A DNA stretch of 64,000 nucleotides from a virus. The translations under genes and the position numbers were made by a program. The stretch lies in the IMG/VR virus record IMGVR_UViG_3300018080_004265, positions 88,376-152,375 of that record; one strand, written 5' to 3'. Of the stretch, positions 41,872-50,334 are shown in pieces. The notes under the pieces were generated by a model. That model ran no database searches and was not told where the DNA came from. It saw nothing but the letters and a program-made list of their open reading frames with translations. How positions within the stretch are numbered: position 1 is the first letter of the stretch; the number at the start of each line of letters is the position of its first letter.

Positions 41872-42718
41872 TGTTATTAGATACTGTCATAAATGCATAA
41901 AAGCTGTTGATATAAATAATGAAGATCAAGTTGAATATCGATTAATGGGTGAAGGATGGGGAAATCTTAAAGCTTATTATTGCAAAGATTGCGGCACTAT
42001 AATAGCTGCAACTAGATATTGGCCAATGAAAAAGGAGTTGTTAGAATTGGATAAAATTAAATGTGATATTATAATCCCTTCCGGAAAAACATCAGCCCTA
42101 ACTCAACGTTGTGTCGATAGTATTCTACAAAATAATAATGGAATGGATTATGAAATTACTATTGTTGATAATGGTAGTAACCCAAAATTAGAAATTAATC
42201 ATCCTAAAGTAAAGATCTTAAGATATGAAGAAAGTTTATATTTTTCTAAAGCAGTTAATGAGGGAATAATTAATACTAAAAATGAATGGATGGTTATTTT
42301 AAATAATGACACCCAGATAAAGACAGTTAATTGGCTATATAACTTATATAAATGTTTTAATCATGTCCCCGGCGTTGGTATTGTGTCTCCTATGACTAAT
42401 TTTATAGCTATTAATGAAGCTAGATGCCAAAGCATTCAAGAATTGCCACATGAATACAGAGAAGGAACTGTTATAGCTGCAGTATGTTGGTTTACTAATA
42501 GAAAAGTATTTGATGATATTGGGTTATTTGATGATCAATTTAAAAATTCACATGATGATGCAGATATGTGTGCTAGATTGAGAGAGAAAGGGTACAGAAT
42601 GTTTATTGACGGATTCACTTGGATTCATCATATAGGTAGTCAAAGTGTTATAAGAGTTCCTGGATATGCAAAAGATTTTATGGATAATGCTACTAAATTT
42701 AAAAAGAAATGGGGATGA
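41864..42718 (+). CDS. GT2 glycosyltransferase with N-terminal zinc ribbon
   Basis: A 284-residue protein; I chose ATG 41864 after GGAGTAAG. A zinc ribbon (CHKCIK...YYCKDCG) occupies residues 5-45. The GT-A domain begins near 65: CDIIIPSGKTSALTQRCVDS, ITIVDNGSN and the metal site MVILNNDTQIK. The ribbon is unusual for GT2 enzymes and may dock the enzyme to an acceptor. Confidence 0.78.
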   Translation: MSNVIRYCHKCIKAVDINNEDQVEYRLMGEGWGNLKAYYCKDCGTIIAATRYWPMKKELLELDKIKCDIIIPSGKTSALTQRCVDSILQNNNGMDYEITIVDNGSNPKLEINHPKVKILRYEESLYFSKAVNEGIINTKNEWMVILNNDTQIKTVNWLYNLYKCFNHVPGVGIVSPMTNFIAINEARCQSIQELPHEYREGTVIAAVCWFTNRKVFDDIGLFDDQFKNSHDDADMCARLREKGYRMFIDGFTWIHHIGSQSVIRVPGYAKDFMDNATKFKKKWG

Positions 42719-42720
42719 AC

Positions 42721-42831
42721 ATGACAGTAGAACCATTATTTGCATTGGGATTTTTGTTTGGAGTTATTTGTGGTATTATTTTAGCGCTTCTTAGTATAGT
42801 TGCTGTAGTGAGAAAATCATTAGGGACATAA
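42721..42831 (+). CDS. single-span membrane micro-protein, 36 aa
   Basis: A 36-codon frame between two glycosyltransferases, after GGGGATGAAC. Nearly all of it is one hydrophobic helix (FALGFLFGVICGIILALLSI). Probably a real small membrane protein, but it has no family. Confidence 0.4.
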   Translation: MTVEPLFALGFLFGVICGIILALLSIVAVVRKSLGT

Positions 42832-42832
42832 T

Positions 42833-43600
42833 ATGAAAGAAATAGATATAATAGTAGGATATTGTGAAAAAGTTAATAGCACAATAAGGCTTTTAAAAAG
42901 CTTAGAAAATATTTACACTAATCATTTGATATTAGTTGATAATGCAACATCAAAAGAAGAAAATGATAAACTAGATAATTATTTAAAAGATAAATGGAAA
43001 GATATAACAAAAATTAGATTAGAAACATTAATTGGTATTCCTGCTACATATAATAAAGCATTAGAGAAAATAAAATATAAATATGCTTTCTTTATTCATA
43101 ATGATATGGAATTATTTGATTCAGAATGGCAAAATAAAATGTTTGATTTTATTAATAATAATGAAAGAGTTGGTTTATTAGCTTTAGCGGGGAGACAAAC
43201 AATTTTAAATTGGGGTGTAGCAGATGAAGGAACAACAAAACATAATATGCGTCATTTAATTCAAGCAAAAATTCATTATCCAATGAAAGCACCATTTGAA
43301 AAAGTTGCAGTGATTGATGGTTGTGGTTTTATAATGAATACAGAAATGAATTTAAAATTTGATGAGCGTTATTTAGTGCATCATTATTATGATCTTGATA
43401 TTTCTATGCAAGTATATGAAAGGGGATTTGAATGTTGGGCATGTAATGTCGAATGTGAACATTGGGGTGATATAGAGGGGAGTACTCGGCATGTCAAACA
43501 GTATAAGGATGCAATTAATAATGATTCAGGATTGCTTATAAACAATCGACAAAAATTTGTCGAAAAATGGAAAGGTAAATTACCTTTTAGCGTAAAATAG
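42833..43600 (+). CDS. GT2-like glycosyltransferase
   Basis: A 255-residue GT-A protein: IDIIVGYCEKVNSTIRLLKS, HLILVDNATSKE, FFIHNDMELFD (DxD-like) and LVHHYYDLDISMQVYERGF. Last of six GT2 domains. Closes the sugar locus; a promoter follows. Confidence 0.75.
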   Translation: MKEIDIIVGYCEKVNSTIRLLKSLENIYTNHLILVDNATSKEENDKLDNYLKDKWKDITKIRLETLIGIPATYNKALEKIKYKYAFFIHNDMELFDSEWQNKMFDFINNNERVGLLALAGRQTILNWGVADEGTTKHNMRHLIQAKIHYPMKAPFEKVAVIDGCGFIMNTEMNLKFDERYLVHHYYDLDISMQVYERGFECWACNVECEHWGDIEGSTRHVKQYKDAINNDSGLLINNRQKFVEKWKGKLPFSVK

Positions 43601-43620
43601 TTTTTTAAACTAAAAAAATG

Positions 43621-43629
43621 TGATATAAT
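43621..43629 (+). promoter_or_regulatory. extended -10 promoter
   Basis: TGaTATAAT (43621-43629) in a 53-base gap before the next operon. No clear -35 at 17 bp; the upstream T-rich tract may help. Drives the redoxin and RNR genes. Confidence 0.5.
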
Positions 43630-43653
43630 ACCAAACTTCTGAAAGGGGTTTTT

Positions 43654-44163
43654 ATGAGACTGAACGAGTATGCAGGATTTGTAGAAGTTGATACAGAATT
43701 TAATTATGAAGCCCGCGTAGAAATTTATGATTCTATAGATATTCCACAATATATAATTGATATAGAAAACGAATATGACCAGTTAATGGAAGAACAAAAT
43801 TATGTTTTAGCTCAGGGGGAATATGATCGTTTTACTGCAAAGTGGGCAAGAGTACACGATTGGTTTTCAATGAAGAGATCTCAATCAGAATATTTAGTTG
43901 CATTAATTGAATCTCAAATAGAAGAAATGAAAACCCAAGGAAGAATAGAGGCTCCACAGCAACGTAAATCATTAAGAGATAAAGAAAGGTGGTTAGAAGA
44001 AACTAATACAGAATTTAGTAAATTAAAAAAACTTTTACCAAGAGCAAAAGGTTATCATGGATTTTTTATTAATAAATTAGAAAGTGTAAAGATAAAACAT
44101 TATAATTGTAAATCAATGAGCAGATCAATTGATGGCGATAGGGGAATTGAAAGTCATCCATGA
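43654..44163 (+). CDS. hypothetical protein heading the RNR operon, 169 aa
   Basis: Helical, charged protein with coiled-coil stretches (LIESQIEEMKTQGRIEAP, RKSLRDKERWLEETNTEF). Good AAAGGGG site. Not recognised. First gene after a promoter and followed by overlapping small genes and RNR. Confidence 0.55.
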   Translation: MRLNEYAGFVEVDTEFNYEARVEIYDSIDIPQYIIDIENEYDQLMEEQNYVLAQGEYDRFTAKWARVHDWFSMKRSQSEYLVALIESQIEEMKTQGRIEAPQQRKSLRDKERWLEETNTEFSKLKKLLPRAKGYHGFFINKLESVKIKHYNCKSMSRSIDGDRGIESHP

Positions 44164-44360
44164 ATACACAGTTAAAAGAAAAAATAGCACTCGAGCTTGA
44201 ACCATATATTGATGAGTGGTTCGCGAGAATTAAAAAAGTAAAAGATAAAAAAGGATTTGCAACAATCCAATTAAACGCAAAGGCTATAATACAAGATGGA
44301 AAAGTAACTCAATTAACTTTTAATGATGAACATTTAAAAATCAAGGAGGAAGATGCATGA
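44160..44360 (+). CDS. hypothetical protein, 66 aa
   Basis: Overlaps genes on both sides. Contains FATIQLNAKAIIQDGKVTQL, a beta-like stretch with a charged helical start. Not recognised; probably an early accessory in the RNR operon. Confidence 0.5.
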   Translation: MNTQLKEKIALELEPYIDEWFARIKKVKDKKGFATIQLNAKAIIQDGKVTQLTFNDEHLKIKEEDA

Positions 44361-44575
44361 TCACTATTTATACTTTACCTGGTTGCGGGAAATGTACTGA
44401 TATAAAAAAAATAATGAAAAGTAAAAAAATAGAATTTGAAGAAATTGATATGAGTAATCCAGATAATTTAACTGATTTAGTTATAGAGGGCATTGATATT
44501 TCTCATGCTCCAATTATAAAAAAAGATGGTAAATTTATAACGAGCAAACAAGGAATATTTAAAGAATTAACATAA
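44357..44575 (+). CDS. glutaredoxin/NrdH-like redoxin
   Basis: A 72-residue thioredoxin-fold protein with the active site PGCGKCTDI (CxxC) and cis-proline segment HAPIIKKDG. It would supply electrons in ribonucleotide reduction. Its stop lies nine bases before the RNR gene. Confidence 0.85.
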   Translation: MITIYTLPGCGKCTDIKKIMKSKKIEFEEIDMSNPDNLTDLVIEGIDISHAPIIKKDGKFITSKQGIFKELT

Positions 44576-44584
44576 GGAGAAATA

Positions 44585-46798
44585 ATGCCCAAAAAACTTA
44601 AAGTCGTTAAAAAACAACGAAAAACATCAGATACCACAGATTTATCTTTAAATGTCGAATCTCTTTCAGAATATGAAATGATTACCGAATGGGATAGAGA
44701 ACGTGTTGTTGAAAGTTTAAAAAAGGAAGCCAATATTGGAGAAAAATTAGCAAATAAAATTGCTGATACAATTGAAGATAAATTATTAAAATTAGAAGTC
44801 AAAAAAGTAACAACAGATTTTATTAGATCTTTGATAGATGAAGAATTATTGATAAGAGGCGAAAAGAAAAAATTATTAAAACAAAAATCTCTTTCAATAC
44901 CTACTTATGATTTAGAACAATCTCTTTTTAGTAAAACAAATGAGAATAGTAATGTTCAGGCAAATAATCCTGAAGCAGTTAATATGTTTATTGCTGAAAG
45001 CGTTTTAAAACAATATGCTTTAAACAGAGTATTTTCACAAGAAGTATCTAATGCTCATTTAGAAGGGGAAGTACATATTCATGATCTTGGGTATATAACA
45101 AGAACATATTGTAGTTCTCATAGTTTAGAATATATAAAAAAGTATGGATTAAATCTTATTAATCTTTCAACTAAATCTGCTCCACCAAAACATGCATTAA
45201 CTTTAACTGGTCATCTTAATACTTTTTTAGCAAGTATACAAGCTTATTATGCGGGAGCACTTGGGTTAGGATTTTTAAATATTTTTTATGCACCATTATT
45301 AATTGGAATGGGGATAAAAGAATTAAAACAACAAGCTCAATATTTGATTTTTAGTTGTTCACAAAATGCATTTAGTCGCGGTGGACAAACCTTATTTATT
45401 GATTTTAATATTCATTTAGGAATACCAACTACTTTAAGAAATGTTCCTGCTATTGTAAGAGAAGGTAAATATTGCAATGAGATTATAATTGAAGATGATC
45501 ATTTTAATGAATATTGTAAAGATGAAAAAGGATATCGAAGAGTAATGAGAGATGAAGAATCATTTCGTCGTGATTGTTGGATTTTGACTCCCGAAAGAAG
45601 AGAATTAACTCATGAAGAGATTTTAAAATATTATGAGTTATTTCCATTAAGTTATACGCCAACTGAGACAATGGCTGATTTAATAAGACAAAAAAAATAT
45701 AGAGTAAAATTATTAACTTATGATGATTTTGAAGTTCAAGCTAGAGCTTTTGCATTAGCATTAATGAAAGTATGGCATGAAGGGGATTTTAATGGAAGTA
45801 TTTTTCCATTTCCTAAATTTGATTTACATATAAATCAAGAATGTTACGATAATCAAATTCAACGCGATGCTTTAATGTATGCATGTGAAATGGCAGCAGA
45901 TAAAGGAATTCCATATTTCTTTTTTGATAGAAGTGAAACCCAACTTGCTCAATGTTGTAGATTAAGGGAGACAGTTAATGATATGAGTATGTTAGAAATG
46001 CCTGAAAAATTAAGATTTACTGGATTTCAAAATGTTACTATTAATTTACCTCAATGTGCTTATCGAGCAAAAGGTGATCTAAAGAAGACTATTGAAGAAA
46101 TTAAATATTGTATGGATATTGCCATGAAAGCGCATGAACAAAAAAGAAAATTTATACAAGCTTTAATGGAAGATGAACATCGACCAATGTGGCAAGTTGG
46201 TAAAATTTCATTAGATGGTGAAAGATATGTAAATTTAGATAAAGCTACTTATATTATTGGAGTAATTGGATTAAATGAATGTGTGAAAAAAATAATAGGT
46301 AGCCAATTACATGAATCAGATGAAGCATATAAAATGGGTATACAAATTATTTCTCATATGTATTCTTATACTAAAAATTTAGCTAAAGAATATGAAATGA
46401 AAGTTGTTTTAGAAGAATCACCAGCTGAAAGTGCGGCTGCGAGATTGGCAAAAATTGATGTAGTTAAATATGAAGAAGCTAAAGATTATGTTAAAGGAAA
46501 TCAAGAAAATGGAGATATATATTACTCCAATTCTGTTCATTTTGCAGCAGAAGCAGACATTGATATTTTAGAAAGAATTGAAAAACAGGGGAAATTTCAT
46601 CAATTGATTGAAGCTGGGGCTATTACTCATGTTTTCTTAGGGGAACAAAGACCAACTAAAGAAGCTATTTTTAATTTAATAGAAAAAACATGGAGTAATA
46701 CACAAACTGCGCAATTAACTATAAGCCCAGAATTAATTGTATGTCATGATTGTGGAAGAATAACAAGGGGATTTTCATCTGAAGACGAAGAAGAATAA
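44585..46798 (+). CDS. nrdD: anaerobic ribonucleoside-triphosphate reductase, main chain (split)
   Basis: A 737-residue class III RNR that turns NTPs into dNTPs by radical chemistry without oxygen. Residues 20-110 resemble the ATP-cone; the barrel follows (EVHIHDLGYITRTYC, SRGGQTLFIDFN, GFQNVTINLPQ). The chain stops after one CxxC pair (VCHDCGRITRGF). The other CxxC and the glycyl-radical motif are on the next gene. An in-frame TAA directly precedes that gene's ATG, so frameshifting cannot join them: the enzyme is genuinely split. Confidence 0.9.
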   Translation: MPKKLKVVKKQRKTSDTTDLSLNVESLSEYEMITEWDRERVVESLKKEANIGEKLANKIADTIEDKLLKLEVKKVTTDFIRSLIDEELLIRGEKKKLLKQKSLSIPTYDLEQSLFSKTNENSNVQANNPEAVNMFIAESVLKQYALNRVFSQEVSNAHLEGEVHIHDLGYITRTYCSSHSLEYIKKYGLNLINLSTKSAPPKHALTLTGHLNTFLASIQAYYAGALGLGFLNIFYAPLLIGMGIKELKQQAQYLIFSCSQNAFSRGGQTLFIDFNIHLGIPTTLRNVPAIVREGKYCNEIIIEDDHFNEYCKDEKGYRRVMRDEESFRRDCWILTPERRELTHEEILKYYELFPLSYTPTETMADLIRQKKYRVKLLTYDDFEVQARAFALALMKVWHEGDFNGSIFPFPKFDLHINQECYDNQIQRDALMYACEMAADKGIPYFFFDRSETQLAQCCRLRETVNDMSMLEMPEKLRFTGFQNVTINLPQCAYRAKGDLKKTIEEIKYCMDIAMKAHEQKRKFIQALMEDEHRPMWQVGKISLDGERYVNLDKATYIIGVIGLNECVKKIIGSQLHESDEAYKMGIQIISHMYSYTKNLAKEYEMKVVLEESPAESAAARLAKIDVVKYEEAKDYVKGNQENGDIYYSNSVHFAAEADIDILERIEKQGKFHQLIEAGAITHVFLGEQRPTKEAIFNLIEKTWSNTQTAQLTISPELIVCHDCGRITRGFSSEDEEE

Positions 46799-46823
46799 AA
46801 AAAAAAATATGGGGGTGAAATAA

Positions 46824-46964
46824 ATGGTAAAATGTAAGGAATGCGGATCAACAAATGTGAGTTTATTTACAAGAATTGTAGGATATTTTAGTAATATTAA
46901 AGTTTGGAATAAGTCAAAGAAAGAAGAATTAAATGCAAGACAAAAAGGGAATTATAAGTTGTAA
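46824..46964 (+). CDS. separate glycyl-radical domain of anaerobic RNR, 46 aa
   Basis: A 46-residue protein with its own GGGGGTG site. It contains CKECGS (CxxC), then TRIVGYF, the RxxGY glycyl-radical site where NrdG abstracts hydrogen, and NKSKKEELNARQKG, the closing helix of NrdD. It is the missing C-terminus of the preceding 737-residue chain. The two must assemble, completing the four-cysteine zinc site between chains. The closest idea is GrcA/YfiD, a stand-alone radical domain for pyruvate formate-lyase. Confidence 0.85.
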   Translation: MVKCKECGSTNVSLFTRIVGYFSNIKVWNKSKKEELNARQKGNYKL

Positions 46965-47110
46965 TGCACGATATGATTTACCTCGCAATGGTAGTATTAT
47001 TATTACTAGGGGTAATTTTGTATACAATTGTAGAAGCTTTTTGGAGCGGATCAATATGTTTTACTCTGTATGTAATTCTTCTATTTGTAAGTAAATTTAT
47101 AAAAAAATAA
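46964..47110 (+). CDS. small two-helix membrane protein, 48 aa
   Basis: Starts on the preceding stop (TAATG). Two hydrophobic helices (IYLAMVVLLLLGVILYTIV and ICFTLYVILLFVSKF) with a short turn and a basic end. Not recognised. Its place inside the RNR operon is unexplained. Confidence 0.5.
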   Translation: MHDMIYLAMVVLLLLGVILYTIVEAFWSGSICFTLYVILLFVSKFIKK

Positions 47111-47122
47111 AGAGGTGCTAGA

Positions 47123-47668
47123 ATGGCTGTGTTAGAAAAAGAAATAAATATGATTGAAGATGAAGAAATTAGGGAAAATACAAGAAAAATATTAAGTAAA
47201 TATGAAGAAAAGATAAAAACACAGCCAACTAGTCTTAGTGGTAAGTATCATAAAAGTGATCCAATTGTAGAGATTCATTTGAAACGGGCTTTTTGGTTTG
47301 TTGTTGAATTATGTAGAGAATTTAAAATTGAAGATATTCAAAAAGATATTTTATTTTCAGCTATTTTATTACACGATATAGGTGTTTATGAATATGCTCA
47401 TAAGGGGAATGTTGAAGGATGTATTGCATATTTCCCTGAAACTGGATGGTGTAAAATGAAAGATTCGTCAACACATCCATTAGATGGACAACTATTAATT
47501 GCTCAAACTCCTTTTAAATATTCTGATAAAATAGGTAAATTAATATCTGAACATATGAGTCATTGGTATAGAGGGATATCTCCAGAACCAGATTGTTTAT
47601 GTAGTTATATTATTTGCATCGCTGATTATTTAGCTTCAAGAGAAAGCATAAAAATAGAGGGGATCTAA
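47123..47668 (+). CDS. HD-domain phosphohydrolase
   Basis: A 181-residue metal-dependent hydrolase. HLKRAFW, LLHDIGVYEY, HPLDGQ, HMSHWYR and ICIADYLASRE fit the H...HD...D pattern. HD proteins cleave nucleotides or phosphoesters; one between RNR and its activase may adjust dNTP or signalling nucleotide pools. Substrate unknown. Confidence 0.75.
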   Translation: MAVLEKEINMIEDEEIRENTRKILSKYEEKIKTQPTSLSGKYHKSDPIVEIHLKRAFWFVVELCREFKIEDIQKDILFSAILLHDIGVYEYAHKGNVEGCIAYFPETGWCKMKDSSTHPLDGQLLIAQTPFKYSDKIGKLISEHMSHWYRGISPEPDCLCSYIICIADYLASRESIKIEGI

Positions 47669-48349
47669 ATGGAAATAAAAGGTTGGCATAAAGTAAGTCT
47701 CATTGATTATCCGGAAAAAGTAAGTACTTTAATATTCACTTATGGATGTAATTTAAGATGTCCTTATTGTCATAATCCGGAATTAGTTTTAAAGCGTTAT
47801 AAAAAGCATTTACAAAATATAAAGGAATGTGATATAATAGAATTTATTAAAAAGAAGAATGCAAACAAAAAATGGATTGATGGAATTTCTATATGCGGAG
47901 GGGAACCAACAATCCAAAATGATTTAATAAACTTCTGTAAAAAAATTAAAGATGAATTGGGGATAAAAATAAAGATAGATACAAACGGAACGAATCCCAC
48001 TGTATTAAAAAAATTAATAGATAATAAATTGGTTGATTATATTGCTATGGATGTAAAAGTTGATTTATTAAAAGATAAGAAATACAAAAAAAGTGTCGAA
48101 TTAGTAAAAGAAATGAAAGATTATGAATTTAGGTTAACAGTTGTTCCTAAATTAATAACAGAAGAAAATATTGAAAAGATCATTGAAAATTTTAAAAATG
48201 CTAAAAGATTTTATTTGCAGAAATTTGAAAAGAGAGGCAATTTATTAAGTAATAGTTATAAAAATATAACCAATTATAAGAAAAATGATTTAGAAAAGAT
48301 GTGTAAAAAAATAAGTAAATATTTTAAGAAATGCGAGGTACGGGGGTAA
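47669..48349 (+). CDS. nrdG: anaerobic RNR-activating radical-SAM protein
   Basis: A 226-residue radical-SAM enzyme. CNLRCPYC (CxxxCxxC) binds the 4Fe-4S cluster and CGGEPT is the SAM-binding GGE motif; the start WHKVSLIDYPEKVSTLIF is typical of this group. It makes the glycyl radical on the 46-residue domain. The start abuts the HD-protein stop. It is closer to the pyruvate-formate-lyase/RNR activase type with a longer tail. Confidence 0.85.
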   Translation: MEIKGWHKVSLIDYPEKVSTLIFTYGCNLRCPYCHNPELVLKRYKKHLQNIKECDIIEFIKKKNANKKWIDGISICGGEPTIQNDLINFCKKIKDELGIKIKIDTNGTNPTVLKKLIDNKLVDYIAMDVKVDLLKDKKYKKSVELVKEMKDYEFRLTVVPKLITEENIEKIIENFKNAKRFYLQKFEKRGNLLSNSYKNITNYKKNDLEKMCKKISKYFKKCEVRG

Positions 48350-48825
48350 TGAAAGCAATAGTTGTCGACATAGATGGAACAATTGCAGATGACAGCAAAA
48401 GATTTGAACTCGCTAAAAATGATAATTATGATGAGAAAGAAGATAATAGTAGAACAGATTATACCGGGATTAATTGGGATAAATACTTTGATGAGATATT
48501 AATGTTTAAAGATAAACCAAATATAGTTTTAAAAGAGAAAATTGTACAGTATAATAATAATGGTAATAAGATTGTATATTTGACTGGAAGAATGGGAAAA
48601 CATAGAAATGTAACAGAGGCATGGCTCGACAAGCATAATTTCCCAAAAGGATTGCTTGTCATGAGAGATAATGGGAATTATGAACATGCCTATGATTATA
48701 AGACTAAGAAATTAAAAAATATAGTACAAATGTATGATGTTGTACATGCTTATGGTGATCGAGATGATGATATACAGGCGTATAAGGATTTTAAAATTCC
48801 TTGTACATTAATTAAATTCGAATAA
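48349..48825 (+). CDS. HAD phosphatase, polynucleotide 3'-phosphatase-like
   Basis: A 158-residue HAD protein; ATG 48349 follows CGGGGG. VVDIDGTIADD is the nucleophile motif, VYLTGRMGKHRNVTEAWLD carries the Thr motif, and the acidic GDRDDDIQAY closes the site. The TGR...WLxxH arrangement resembles the phosphatase half of T4 polynucleotide kinase. It may remove 3' phosphates from RNA ends before ligation. A nucleotide phosphatase is the alternative. Confidence 0.75.
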   Translation: MKAIVVDIDGTIADDSKRFELAKNDNYDEKEDNSRTDYTGINWDKYFDEILMFKDKPNIVLKEKIVQYNNNGNKIVYLTGRMGKHRNVTEAWLDKHNFPKGLLVMRDNGNYEHAYDYKTKKLKNIVQMYDVVHAYGDRDDDIQAYKDFKIPCTLIKFE

Positions 48826-48842
48826 GAGGAGGTGAGTAAAGT

Positions 48843-49058
48843 ATGGCGAATGTACGTTTCTACAGACTAGGCGGAGATCCAGTTGACACAGAAATCACAG
48901 AGAAGATGACAGTTAGAGCAGCACTGAAAAAGAGTGGAATCAAGTACCAAGAAGGTGATGAAATCCGGGTACAGAACAGCAAAGTTGATTTAGACACAAT
49001 GATCACTCCTGATCAGGCACAGTTTGTTACTGCGATCCCGAAAGTACGAGGAGGTTAA
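48843..49058 (+). CDS. ubiquitin-like protein with free C-terminal Gly-Gly
   Basis: A 71-residue beta-grasp-like protein. VRFYRLGG is the first strand pair, ITEKMTVRAALKKSG the helix start, DEIRVQNSKVDLDTMI the later strands, and it ends PKVRGG, the last residues of the gene. The exposed Gly-Gly needs no trimming and can be adenylated by an E1. GC is about 44% (95 of 216 bases) against the AT-rich surroundings. E2-like, JAMM and E1-like genes follow at once. A MoaD/ThiS-like sulfur carrier is the alternative. Confidence 0.8.
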   Translation: MANVRFYRLGGDPVDTEITEKMTVRAALKKSGIKYQEGDEIRVQNSKVDLDTMITPDQAQFVTAIPKVRGG

Positions 49059-49064
49059 TGAGGG

Positions 49065-49116
49065 TAATATATTGGGGGGGGTGGAACCCTTATTAGCACA
49101 CCCCCTTAATATATTA
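49065..49116 (+). other. strong hairpin between Ubl and E2-like genes
   Basis: TAATATATT (49065-49073) pairs with AATATATTA (49108-49116), and the following G-run with CCCCC (49101-49105), around a GTG/CAC inner pair. No T-run follows. It may protect the 3' end of a short, abundant Ubl message or mark an RNase cut. Confidence 0.6.
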
Positions 49117-49132
49117 TAAAAAGGAGAAAAAT

Positions 49133-49753
49133 ATGGCAGTAAAGTTAAGTGAAGCAAAAGAACAAGAAAAATATGTTGAAATTTGTGCAATGAGGCATAA
49201 AGTTCAAGTTAAAAATCTTAAAGAGAAATTAAAAAAAATTGAAAAAGAAACTGCAGATGCTAGTAAGCAATTAATGCTGTTTGTCCGCGCGGAATCTGAT
49301 ACTAGAGAACAACTTAACGCGCTCGAGGAAGGCTTTGAAAAACATAAAAATAGATATCAAGAAGAATTTAAAGCTTTAAAAGCTTTAGAGAATTATGAAC
49401 ATATTGATATAACTGAAATACATGGAAAAGCAGCTCTAATTGGTTATACAGATGAAATTCAAATTGAACATGAAGGCGATATTTATAAAATTGGTAAATT
49501 TAGAGTTACAGTTCAAGATGCACAAATTTTAATTGAAAATATAACTAATAAGAGAAATGGATGTGATCATCCTCATGTTAGAGATGGTCGACCGTGTCTT
49601 GGGGATTTAGGCTCAACTTTACCAAAATTAATGGGTAAGCATGAATACGCTTTAGTTTTTAATGTTGTTTATAAATACTTAACAAGTTATAATAAGCAAA
49701 GTCCTTATCAAAAAATTGAAGCTTGGACAAAAAGCAGAAAGAAGGCAAAGTAA
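49133..49753 (+). CDS. E2-like ubiquitin-conjugating protein
   Basis: A 206-residue protein with a coiled-coil-like N-terminal helix (about 1-85) and a UBC-like C-terminal half. The active-site segment is CDHPHVRDGRPCLGD: HPH at 146-148 takes the place of the E2 HPN motif and Cys155 that of the catalytic cysteine, spaced as in E2 enzymes. GKHEYALVFNVVYKYLTSYN follows, like the E2 C-terminal helix. It would carry the Ubl thioester. The stop overlaps the JAMM gene start. Confidence 0.75.
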   Translation: MAVKLSEAKEQEKYVEICAMRHKVQVKNLKEKLKKIEKETADASKQLMLFVRAESDTREQLNALEEGFEKHKNRYQEEFKALKALENYEHIDITEIHGKAALIGYTDEIQIEHEGDIYKIGKFRVTVQDAQILIENITNKRNGCDHPHVRDGRPCLGDLGSTLPKLMGKHEYALVFNVVYKYLTSYNKQSPYQKIEAWTKSRKKAK

Positions 49754-50316
49754 TGTTACAAGTTATTTTTAAAGAAAAGGCTATTAAAAAAATTGAATAT
49801 TTTACCCAATTGGCTCCAGGAGAAATTTCTGGATTAGGTAAAGTAGAAAAACAAGGTGATAAATTTATTATTGAAGATGTTTACTTACTTAAACAAACAA
49901 ATTCTGCAGCTTATACAGAATTAGATTCTGAAGCAATTAATGATTTTCTTATTGATATGATGAGTAAAGGAGAAGATCTTTCTAAGATAAAGTTATGGTG
50001 GCATACTCATGCTAATTTTTCTGTTTTTTGGAGTGGGACAGACAAAGATACAATAGATAAATTTGCAAATGAATCTTATTTTATTTCTTTAGTAACAAAC
50101 AAAGCTGGAGATTATAAAATTAGATTTGATTTTCACGCACCGGATAGACTGACATTTGATGATATTCCTCATGTAGTAGATTTTACAGATGATAATGATC
50201 TAAAAAGACAATGTGAAGAAGAATTTAATCAAAAAGTTAAAACTAGATTATATTGGGATGAACAGCCGCAATATGTTGAAAATAATGAACAAGAAATTGT
50301 GGAGCATGTAGTATAG
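49753..50316 (+). CDS. JAMM/JAB metalloprotease (deubiquitinase-like)
   Basis: A 187-residue protein; ATG 49753 overlaps the previous stop. Glu24 in PGEISGLG and WWHTHANFSVFWSGTD (His84, His86, Ser94, Asp97) form a full JAMM zinc site (E...HxHx7SxxD). It would cut isopeptide bonds and recycle Ubl from targets. Maturation seems unneeded because the Ubl already ends in GG. Its acidic tail is of unknown role. Confidence 0.85.
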   Translation: MLQVIFKEKAIKKIEYFTQLAPGEISGLGKVEKQGDKFIIEDVYLLKQTNSAAYTELDSEAINDFLIDMMSKGEDLSKIKLWWHTHANFSVFWSGTDKDTIDKFANESYFISLVTNKAGDYKIRFDFHAPDRLTFDDIPHVVDFTDDNDLKRQCEEEFNQKVKTRLYWDEQPQYVENNEQEIVEHVV

Positions 50317-50334
50317 CGGTAAAGGGGTTAAGCA

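Noticed and set aside
46750-46964. NrdD joined by frameshift or stop readthrough
   Set aside because: Readthrough meets another stop shortly after, and the small gene's frame has TAA directly before its ATG, so no shift can link them.
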